A stretch of 64,000 nucleotides of DNA from Opisthorchis felineus (Eukaryota; Platyhelminthes; Trematoda; Opisthorchiida; Opisthorchiidae). Location of the stretch: NCBI GenBank assembly GCA_004794785.1, contig SJOL01007351.1:1250627-1314626 (forward strand), given 5' to 3'. The translations under genes were made by a program, and so were the position numbers. Numbering within the stretch: the stretch's first letter is position 1; every line of letters starts with the position of its first letter. Below the pieces are notes generated by a model that saw nothing but the letters and a program-made list of their open reading frames with translations, had not been told where the DNA came from and made no database searches. This document shows positions 24,353-36,300 of the stretch, piece by piece.

Positions 24353-27300
24353 CTGCAGTGAAAAAAATCGTTGCGATTAATAGATTATTCTTAGGGATAA
24401 CCACTATCATGACCAAAAATCAAAGCGAAAATCAATAGACAGGTAATCAAAAACACATCAGAAACCTACTGCCTACGATAGTCATCAGATAAACTTGGCT
24501 GTTCATTAGCGTTTTTCCCTTACGCTTTGTGGCGTCTTGGTTAATGAATTAGCTGGAGTGAAGACTGATAACATTGGACTAGCTGTGTCCTATAGAGAAA
24601 AAAGGTGGTCGTAAACCCATGAGCTGTGTAGAAAGAACTTAGAGTTATGCTGTCAGATTACCTACAACCCTCTGAGGAAACGTCATATCTCAGCACACAG
24701 GAAGTATAGGTATACACATTGGGGTACTTCAGTGAAAAGCGGGTCACACACTTCAAACTGCCTAAATGATTCGGGTGGTCTATGGAATAACGGATTAATT
24801 TGTCCTGGTCTCGGACCGACTCCTGTAAAAAGCCCAACCAAATAACATTTAGTTAGGACCCCCTGCTGGTCCTCATTTCTAATTACAAAAATGGTAAGTT
24901 TCTGAAAAGCAAATAGAAACGGACAGAAATTTTAAATTCGGTCATTTATTCGTTCGTTGAAATTCATTTAACGATACCTTAATTTTATCTTCGCAACTCA
25001 GTGGGACTTGATCCATGACCATTAGGCGGATGGCGCGGTCGAACGTGTTGCGTACTTCAATCAGTTGTTTGAACGTCAATGTTGCGTGTTTGCTGTTTGA
25101 CCCAGCAGATTCGCGGTATTTGAACAGAGGTCGGTAGCAAACTTTGATTCCCTGCTCTGCTCCCAAATTGCAACTGAATTCTTCACCTTGCGCGACCGCC
25201 GGAATTTCGGACTGGGTGGAGAATAAAATTTGATTTATTGCGCGTGTTAGGAAGGAGGCTGCAGTACGGTTTGCGTCTTAGCTGATAACTCATCAATAAG
25301 ATATTCCTTCAACGTCATGCTTAAGAAGTCCTGTAAAAGCCGCCGAGATGTTGCGACATGCAAATATACACAGTCGTTTGATCCTCTTTCGGCATATGGC
25401 TGTCACACAATCCAGAGGAAGTGTGTGCTTGAGAACGGGTGGTCTGGGTTAACATGAGCAATCAAACAGCAACAGGTGAACTTCGGAGCATACCCTGCGG
25501 TATGTAGTTTGCAGTTAGCCATCTAAAGCCCACTACGTCGCATTCAGTTGAAAACTAAATCTTCCCTGAGCACCCACTCACAGATTAGGGGTCAAGTACA
25601 AGGGAAGACCCATGAAATTTTCAGTGTGATAGGACTAAACAAGACCGAAGTAGTTACATCCCCTCAACCGTGCATAACAATAGCCATGCACTGCGTTTCT
25701 GACATATTTGGTATTGCTTGTGCGGCTTCTCAAAGAAGTGTTTAAAGAGGAGCGTGTGTAGATGTTTCATCACCAAAGACCCGTGTTTTTCACGTCCAGT
25801 TTGAGTTGCAAACCAGCAGAACAATTTTATCTATAAATTGTTTTCTATGGGTATGTATGTGGCATTTTTTATGATCCAAACAATTTCGCTCATTTCGGAA
25901 ACCACGCTTTCCATGCTCTTTCATACCGGTTAATATCAAATTCTGGTAATTGTGCTGGAATTCTTATAAAACGTATACTCCGGATACTCTCACATAAACG
26001 GTAGTGTGAATTCTGGTTACGACTAGAGCTCAGCTGACTACTGGGCCTCCGTATTCCCATTTTATCAGCTGGGTAGACTAAACTGTCCGTGCGGAGAGCA
26101 TGTACTGCTGTGTCCTTTCAATAAGGGTTGTGATGCTACACTAAATCACTTAGTTAATAACCCACAGCTCGCACGCGTAGCAAAAAACTTGGCGTGTCAC
26201 TAATTGGAACGGTAAGAGAGATCACTGGAATGTTCATTTGCAAATCACGATGCCCACAGAGCATGCTGGCTCCCAAAGTTATGGACCTTTGCTCATTGCT
26301 TTAGTTTTGCAGGTACAACAAACGACAAAGCCAGTTTCTTCCAGACCCGTCGCCAGAAACACTCATTTGCCTGCAACGGATACAGAACAATTTGTTTTAT
26401 GGTACCGAACGTCATATTCACTGCAGAAAGCTGGGTAAGATCGACGGGAAAATCATAATGAATCAGTGCTACTGTTCTATAGTTACTGTCCAGAGAACAC
26501 CACAATCGTATATCAGACAAGACATAAGCACATTGGCACGCGAGCACAAGAGGTCGGACGGTTGAATAAACAGCTGTATAATCGGATTGGGTTAATAGTC
26601 GAGCTGACTGCAGCTGGAAGACCCACAAGTAAAGGAGGGCTCAATGATTCTGTTACATCACCAGCATTTAGCTACGTTTGTCTCGTGTCCGACGAAAAGT
26701 CCGGCAGCCACAAATTGACTGGAGAAGCAGGTCAAAATGCTGGGTTCTTCGAATTTTTTCCCGAAAAACTCGTGTTTTACCCTGAGAAAGTGCGTTTTCT
26801 GAGAGGTTCTGCAAAACCTTCAGTGGCGTGACAAACGCAGGTCCTCCCAAGGCAACGTGTAGGCGGTTGATACAAGTCTCTGAAGTCAGAGTTCCACAGA
26901 CACATGCAAAAATCAACGCTGAGTACTGATTACTACTACTGATCAGTGGCCTTTGTGTCACACAGGCTTGTAAACTATTCAGTTCAATGCTAGTTCAATA
27001 AACGAAGGTAATTCTGTCTCGTCCCTCTGAATATGGATTATGTATAAGCTGGAAAACTCACAACGGAAAACGAAAAACGATAGTCTATCCAAAAAATTGA
27101 AAAACACTCGACCAGCAGGAGTACACTGAAACTGCAATGTGGCAAGCAGGGACGCCAAAGCACTACTCACCTTCCCGATAAATGTATTGTCCGCATAAAT
27201 GTTTGTCTCGCCGGCCAAAATGGAGAAGTCACTTCTGTTGACAGCTGTGGCCTTCAAAAAGGCGTGCAGAGAACGCTTCGGCACAGTCACGTATTCATAC

Positions 27301-30300
27301 CGTGGCTGCAAATCGAGCAGACCAACGGTGACGCGAACTGGTTGATTGTCACAACGAACCAATCCTGGAGGACGCGGCACCTCCAAATGCACCGTAGGAA
27401 TATTGGCTGAATTGCTTGGTTGTGTTGGGTTACTGGATTGCACAGCATTTGGCCCAGTTCCCCGAGGTGGATAAAGCGGTGTTGGTGAGCTTGGGGCATG
27501 AAACAGCATGCTAGTACCAAGAGCTCGACGGGAATGCATTCGGCTTACTGAGCTTCGTGACGCTGATGACGACGGAGCGACTTCAGTACTGTGTCCACGT
27601 TGAAGTGTACCAGCTGGCGTTGGTGCGTCGCGCTGGTTCCAGAAGAAGGAATAAAAAGCACATTACTTACAAATTTCGCAAAAAAAACTCAGACACAGTG
27701 TACTGATAAAGCCAAAATTATCTTAGCCGAGATCCACGCACCTAATAACTCAAGTATGTGAGGATGCAAACAGTGTTAACTGACTTGTTTTATCAGTTCA
27801 CTGATGATACCCTGGAAGGATGTGGGCGGATGATATTGACTGCAAGTTTTGGACGCTCTTCTTTGGAACCAAGGAAAATTGAGAACGTTTGGGGGCTCTT
27901 ACATGAGTTTGAAAAATCCAGCAAGAGCTTGACAGGGAGTGATGCGTTTAAGCACTGCTTTGAGCATGACCTAAGGAAACGAAGAAGCCTAAGGTCATTA
28001 GTTTTCTTGTGAATTGACATTCAGTTTTGCGGTTCCGAGGTGTCACATCTGGGTGAAAATGCCAGTGCCTACACAAAGACCATATTGAAAGGGCACTGTC
28101 AGATGTTTCTAACACCGAGGGGCGTTATAATCCATTCAAATCCTCCTACTGAAAATCTGACAGTAGTGTAGTTGGGCTGTCACATTGTCAGCCCATTTGC
28201 TGAAAATTGCTGGATCTGAACAAGTCGTGGTGTGAAGAGGTTCAACGGGCGATTCTATTCCTCCAGCTGTCCGTTGTAAATATGAGCCAATAAAACACAT
28301 GACGAAAAAAACGTGATATCAGCAAGCTTGAGTTCACCATCTATCGAAAAGCTCCACCAGAGTTTTGGCGGACGACCGTCTTGTTTCAGGGGCGAACATT
28401 GGTCAAAACAGTGACTTACAGTTCTTTACCTACTTGCTGTTCAACTCGCTGAGAAGTTTCAATGACCAACCGTCGAACATGCTGTCCAAACTCAGGAGTT
28501 TCTGCGCTGACTTTCATACATTGTCTCACCAACTGAACAAAAGCCGTTCGAGCTAATAGATACCTGAGAGCGATCCCAGATGTGTGATGTACAGATTCAT
28601 TGTGTCTGGAAATCTTGAGCTATAGCATCCTGAGAGGTAACGTTAGAACCGCACAATATGGAATTTTTCATTATAACTCTGAAGGCTTTGGCTGTTGTAG
28701 ATAAAGCAGCCTCTTATCGGGAGATTCAACATATCGTGTGCTGTTTGTTGTCACTACGGTTGATCCTATTGTCGCACCTGCTGTATCAGCATCCACTACG
28801 ACACGGGGAACTGTTCTATCGATCGAACGAGAGTTTGCCAACACAGGCTATGCTTAGACTGAGCAAACTGTCACCGACCTAGAGTGGATCGACGAAGAGA
28901 TCAGAAAACTTCACACGTAAGTCTTCGGAACCCGAAGGAGTGAGGATATTTAGTTTTTGACTCTAACCCAGCTTATTCGACGCAGCCGTACTCACCTCAT
29001 AATCACTGAGGATACGATCTGCTTCGTGGAAACTGGTGGTTGTCTGACGTGCGGACTTCCTGAATCCACTCACCTTTGAAGTACTTCGAGGTCGAGTTGT
29101 CATTGTGCCACAGCTAACAGAGGGTGGTGGTAGCTGCGCAACCGTGTTCGTCAGTGGCGGTTTGGTGGGTGTGGCCGGAGAAGGACTATACAAGGTAAGA
29201 GGCGAGAACCAGTGGAGAAGCATTATATATGGCTGAGGAAAAAAATTAGCATCAATAAAAATTAGTTCGGCCGCAGAAATCTAAATTTGCTAAACTATAT
29301 GTTGTTGATTCGCTGCTCAACTGAGATACATGCTTTTCGGACTGAATGGTAAGGCACAGAGAGGGATGCTGGCCAACGCCACGTCAACAGTAGTAGGCTG
29401 ATTTCTTGTGCAAAGATACAGGTGGTATGCACACCAAAAAAAGGGACCTCAAAGACAACAGAGCTTAAATTTCAGTTGCCATCATATCTGTCAGCTATGG
29501 TATATGACCCATTCAACTAGAATGGATTTGAGCAGAGAGTGGTGTTTCACATGGCTATTTGGCTATTCGGCCTAAAATTTGAACGATCAGATACATCGAG
29601 CTGTCCCAACCTTGATAAGCTTGTCTCGTTCATCGAGGCTCATGCACGGCATAGTATACAAAAGTTTAATCGATGTGTAAACAGTGATGCCGTCCATATC
29701 GACATGGTTGTGTGCACATCCAAATGTGTTACGCAAGTTCACGTCGAAAAATCTGTTTTATGCGATTGCGTCTTGTGTAAAAACACAACATTCCTTAGTA
29801 AATTCTCCATGTCGACGTGTGGTGCTAATGTTAACGTGATGTTTCGACATGAATTATCAGATGGTCTGAGTGGAATCTTGAAACACCTGTATATTTACCT
29901 AGAAAACCGAATTCACTAAGGGTATCTATACTGTGGCATGAACCATGAGCCCTTGTGCAAACCCATGTCAAAACCCTAAATTTTCAGCAAGTCACCCTCA
30001 GATTACTGCCAGAAAACTTTAAGGTTTCCATACGAAAGAATTTACTTCACAATATTATTAGAAATTGTCTTAAAATGCAGAGGGTTCGGTTCAGGGTCTT
30101 CCAATACCTGTCTACTGTATCCAAAACGTGGAGCACAGATCTAGGTACACGCACACGCGTACTCTTTTACATGCTCAAATGGTTAGTAGTTAGTCTGCTG
30201 CAGTTGTGTCCAGCGACGGTTCTCTCTGTGTCCCGCTACTTTCGTGCTCTCGCCAGTTTTGCGATCCTGCCTCACACTTCCATATGATCTTCTTAATTGC

Positions 30301-33300
30301 ATGCTGTGGGCGTACTGAAGTGTTAGTTACTAGAGGACATCACCCAGAATAAATTGTCATCACATGAGGTCTGACAGAAGAAATTATTCCGCCAGAAGAG
30401 ATGTGTGATTAAGGTTTATGAATTTGATCCGGATATCTTAAAAAGTGTATCGGAACTTCTTAACGAGGAAAACGTATAGTGCATAGCCATCTGCAAATAA
30501 AAAACGGAACGCAGTTAATTTGAACACTAAATGTCCTAATGTTATCGGTCGGTCCATCTTCAAAAAGGGAATCCTGGCCAATAAAAAGTATCGATCGACT
30601 TCGTACAATGTGGGTTCCAGTTTCTGGTAAGAGATGACTGTTCAAAATTCGCAGACAGCTCACTACAGTTCCGCCCTGTTTGCAACTGATCAGGTAGGCC
30701 GAGAGAAGCGAATCAGTCCCTGACTTAGAAAACAGTTTGGTCCAATGTTCACTCCCGAGGCCAAACACACGATGAAACTGCTGAATCGGGAGGCTCGATG
30801 GGGTCTCTCTTTCGCATACTGTGTAGCACACAGCTCACCCCAAGGTTCCATTGTGAAGATATCCAATGAACTAGTATGGAACAACTGTTCCACTTTCTCT
30901 CGAATTGTCATAGGTGAACAAAGTCATCTGAACCGTTTACATCCGACTTTTTGTCATCACATTCATGATCCCATAACGCACGCCCTGCTGCCGAAGATCT
31001 TGAATTTCATGAGCGTTCAAGTCAACCAGAGCAGTTCGTACGTTTCAAGCGCGGATGACTTCGTGGCATGGCGTTTCTCGAGTGAAGCTCAAGGGACGTT
31101 TATCGATAGGGTAAATAAAGTGACTCAGTAGCGTTTCACACCCCCTCAGCACGTAACATGAAGTCGTATGGGTACTGCACGCACAAAAACAAAATTTATC
31201 ATAGATTCAGTGTTGAACGAGAGCGAAGAGAACCCTAGCAGCGAATCGCACACCAAACTTATGGGCATGAAACAGTTCCAGCTGTCTTGCTGTGACGAGG
31301 ACGTTTCCTTTACGCTACACCTCATTCCCTCATCATCGAATGTTTGGTTTAATGGACCAGAAAGAAGGTCTGACTGAAGAGTTTTATGGTTGATTAATGC
31401 AGAACGAATGCAGAGTAGACGCTTTACTGGATTAGGCGTCAAAGAGAGGACAGTTTGGTTCCAGCCACCAATGGGATGACAGATATGTCACCGTGAGACA
31501 GTGGTGTAGGTGTGTTGGTCGGTGTAAGGTTTTGTTCGATTACAATAGGCCACAGGTGTGGTAAAAAAACGCAGCTATTACACTGTATCAGTTCGTGCGC
31601 TCGGTTGTTGGTCCAGCTGCAAAACTTCATGATCAGCATTAGGTCGCTCTCAGTATTCCATGCTTTTTGCTACACAAAAGTGAAAAAAGTCATAAAAGAC
31701 TGAAAAAGCGCCAAGTGTACCACGTGTAACCAACAGAATGAGATGTAACAGATCAAATAACTGAAAATCTGAGATTGAAACTTTCGTGTTCAGAAATCAC
31801 ACATTTCGCAGCCAAACTGTCAAATGTCGATTCCAATGAAGATCGTTTTTCGGGTTACCAATCCACGTCCACTAATCCCAGCCTATTGCATATGCAACTA
31901 TCTGTTCGTCCCCACCGCGATCGTCTTGCGTCTACAGTCACCATTCTCCTAACCCACTCAAGCTTAGCACTGATCTGATGACCTGATAAGCTGAAGGCCA
32001 TTCAGCTCCGGGACAAATTAGTCACCGCCTCGTTTACAAAGCCTTTTTGGAAGTTACCAGTACCAGCGAATATGGGTGAGACTGTCTAAATTTGTAGCTC
32101 TAAATCTGTCACTAAATTCGGACTTTCCGCGTCAGATACAGAACAGAGTTGTTGACATGGCATCAATCTATAATGCTGCTGTGTTATTAGCCCTAATCAA
32201 CTGCGTTGATTAGGGCTGGTCCAAGCAGGATAGGAGTAGACATTCTGCCTGTCGTTTCAGAAGAATGATTTAGTCCTAAAAAAGCACAGAATTGGCAAAG
32301 TCTGCGTTTGAGTTACAAGAGACTGCAGTATGTATTGTGTTCTACGAAAAAGAGAAGTGATACCGAGAGATAGTCGTGGATATCCCCTGCGAATGGGACA
32401 AAAATGATGCGATCTGATACGAGCACGTGACTTTCGTGTGTGGTAAATTGAGAAGTGATAAAACTTAGAAAGTAAACTTACTCTTTTTTAAAATGCACTC
32501 TTTGTAATCCCAATGGAGGAACAGTTCCACCAGTGCCAGGTAAGGTAGTAGATAAGGCCATGGATCGAGTTTCCCAGTTTTCACCAGTGGCTTGCTGAAC
32601 CATGCCGTAGTAGACAATCTGAAGTTTCGGATATGTTTGTCGTTTAGTTCAAGGCGAAAGTGCTGAGATACATTCAGGGGAACCAAGATGTCTAACGCAA
32701 TCGGTTACTCAGTAAACCAGGGTGACTGCAATAACACATCGAGTTGTGTTTTCTCGGCATGACACACTGCTCTCCGAGAGCCTACTACGCGTTTCGCCCT
32801 TCTTTCGGCTACTCAGGTAGGCCACAAGAAGAAAATTGGTAGTGGGCCGTCGGAGCCCTCAGCAACCTTATGAGAAGTGTCATGCCAAGTCTCGAGTGCA
32901 GTTCCAAGTGAAACAAGAGGCGGATTTTGTGCAAGACATTTCGGTTGTATAACAAAAAAAACAAGAGACTCGGCTGATTCTTCTTTTGGTGGTCAGTTAC
33001 CTGCAGGTTTGAGTTCAAGTAGAACATAAATGTGACGGAAACTCGGGGATTGTGCCTAACTGAAAAGCCCCAAGAAGGGCGAAACCGGTAGTAGGCTGTC
33101 GACGAGTAGTAGTACGTTGTGTCCAGACAGTAAACTTCGACATCTGGAATATCGTGCCAGTTGAAACATGAGGCTACTTTTATGTGGCACATTCAGTTGA
33201 AGGATATCATGGACGAGACTTTCATTTGAGTCTTCGGTTAACACAAATGCAACCTGCAAATGAGAGTACTTCGCCAACATCGGGATATGATTTGATGTTG

Positions 33301-36300
33301 TTGCTGTGTCCTCAGCTAAGGAAAAAAGTTACGGCATCGTGTGGGTACTAAATAAGATATGATGAGAATGAATTCAATTGTACTTCACTATTTCAGCAAC
33401 CCGTAAGAGAGAATGGGCAATTGCGCTCCTGAGTCCGGTTGAGTGATAAACACAGTCGCGATATCCATCGGTCAGTGGGTATAAAAGTAGCTACAAAGTT
33501 TGCTGGTACTCACTCATTTCCATTACCATGAAATTATTGGTTAGGTTGCTATATTTCCATTGCATGTCCAGCTGTCTTATTCATCAGAGGTGATGTACTC
33601 ACTCTGTGATTCCTGTGTCACTGGTCATCTTTATGGCGTAAAATCAGTAGGTCTCAAAAGGTATACCCTGTGTGTGTGTGTGTGTTTCTGATAGACTGGC
33701 ACTCACGAGCGTTCATAATCGTAACGTGCGTCTTCAGGCCAAATCTAGAGTAACCTCGTAGAGATCAGCCCTAAGTTGAAACTAACTGCCTCTTGGTCGA
33801 ACTAACACTTCTGTTCGAGGGATTGAACTGAAAGATTACGCATATTATGCAGATGGACTGTGATTAGCACAGTTTGCTATCGTGTACAAATAACACTACG
33901 AGCACAGCAAGGCATGCCCTAGGGAAAGCTAGTCCAAACCTCGAGAATATGATAGATGCATACATAGTTTTATTTCTGTTGAAAGACGAGATGGAGAAGG
34001 AAGGTTATCAGGCCAAAGTATCCCCACAAAACAAACTAGCACTGACGAACTAACTGACCTCTATTCCAAGGGAGCACAAATCAGATCGTGGCTGGTGGGG
34101 AAGGTTTTTGTGAACTCAGTGCGAGGGTTCTGTCTATGGAGGGTTTCCCATGCGTAAGAAATGGTGTACTTCGCATTCAAAAAGGATGTAACCGACGTCA
34201 GGCTACATGTCTTCGTGTATCAGCGTACAAGCTCAGTGAAGACTACTTTTCTCCTGTTAAGACACCCCGGACTTTTTTGGAAAAAACTCAACTGGCCTGA
34301 CAATAATCTTGGTGTTTCGACGGAACGGCATGGATGTGGTCGGATTGCGAAAAAACAGCCATAAGGGCGTTTTTCTTATTGGGACTGTTCAAGTCGACGG
34401 AGAAGGTCCTCTACTTAACAGTTTCGGGGTTAGTTCTTGCACTACAGTTGGCGGGTTTGTTAATCGAGAAACTTAGACCGGAGCAACTGCTGGCTTATTC
34501 AAGCAACCAACCAATGAACGGTGATGACCTAGAATGTTTCATCGGAACCTCCACCGTAACATTCTCACGGAAAATACCGGGTCATCCTAATATGTAGGTG
34601 GGAGCAACATAATCATCATCATAATTATCAGAGGCAGTAGTATTTGTATTGACACTGATGCTCCACTCCCACAAAGTTACTTTAATTATATTTAAAGCCG
34701 TAAGGTGGAAAGAAGAGGAGAGTAGACAACGGAGGGGTCTACGGCAGCGAAGCATCAGTGTTGATGACATGCTGTCGACGATGATGATGATATGATGATG
34801 ATGGCGGAGGGTTCTAGTGTTAGCCCATCGCAAACATTCTGAGGTGCCCACATTTCCAAACGCTCAATTTGGGCAGTCTGGAAGGAAACTGACAGCCCAA
34901 GTGCTACTAACATCAATCAGACACCATTTCTTGCGATGTCTTCAGTCAGACACAGAGGGAGCCACGTGGATCCTATTCTGAAAGGCGGACCTTACCAACA
35001 CCTAAACTTTTCGTAATCTCCCCAAAACCCTTCTTCAAAGTCGCACGCTGTCCAGCTCGTGGTTTCCACCATTGTGAAGGAGGCACGGAGAACAACACTA
35101 GTATCGGTAGAAGGTGTTTCGGCATGCGCATAACATGGCCGAGCCACCGCAGTCGATGTGCTGGATGCTTTCCGCAATTCATGAACCTGCTGCACAATCA
35201 AATATTCGTTTTCTAGTCACCTCGTTGCCAATCCGTTGACGCCACCAAAAATAGAAACGGTCCTGAGGCATCGGTGGCCAAGAACCTGAAGAAACCTCAC
35301 ATCGTCTGTCCGCAGGGGCCACGTCTTGGAGCCATACGACAACACAGCCCTTACTGTGGCCTAGTAAACGCGACCCTTAAGAACCAGTGATATGCATTTT
35401 TAACGCCACGAATGACGCAAATTAGCGAACGCAATTCGGTCCTTTGATATTCTTGCACTGACTTCATCAGACACATTTCCATCAGAGCTAATACAACTAC
35501 CGAGGTATGCGAAATTTTCCACACCTCCTTGAATTGCAAGGAGCACGCTCAAAGACTGTACGTCCTGAAGCATGACTTTGCACTTTGAAGGTGCAAGGCG
35601 CATGCCAAGACGTGGTATGATGGTGGCCAGTTTAATCAACAGAGCTTGTGCGGCGCCTTCGTCTTCAAAGACGAGGATAATGTCATCTGCGTACTCCAGA
35701 TCGACAAGGGTCTCACCAGCAACGATTTGAAAACCAGACCTTCAATCGTTCGCCTCATTACTCCATCGGTGACTGGGATGAACAAGAACGAGGAGAGTGG
35801 ATATACTTTCCAGACACCGCTTTTTATAAGGAAGGTACATGATTATAAAGGCCGGATTATGCTTAATATCTTCTGCGGCGTCCCCTGTTGAGCAAGTGTA
35901 GTTAAGAACAGCGACCTATCGACAGAATCGAACGCACTCCTGAACTGAAGGAACACGAATATTGTGGGTAGTCTGTACATATGGCGTTGCTCTAACACAT
36001 GACATAGCGGTGGAACCACCGGTATAGTTTATTGCGGCCATTCACTAAGAAAACTTCGGTCCTCCTTCGATGATAAAAACGAATAAAAGTGAACTGCTGG
36101 AATGTCTACCTTCATTGTTCCATCACTGTTGAATATACGGATATCATAAGCTGGCCTCCAAGAACACTTCCCGACAACGTAGGAAATCAACATTTCGACC
36201 TGCCCCGTCTCCCTGGGTTCGACCAGCACGCTCAGTTCTCTGCAAGGATAAAAGAAAAATACATGCACGGACTTGATATGAAGTCAAAGGAAGGGTACTA

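Noticed and set aside
26466..26831. 121-codon + frame
   Set aside because: No recognised domain, and it overlaps a 97-codon and a 111-codon frame on the other strand. Frames this long are expected by chance in 64 kb.
28963..29223. Treating the 86-codon minus frame as a separate small gene
   Set aside because: Its inner part has an acceptor and donor in exactly the phases needed by the DUF4139 gene, so it was used as the linker exon.
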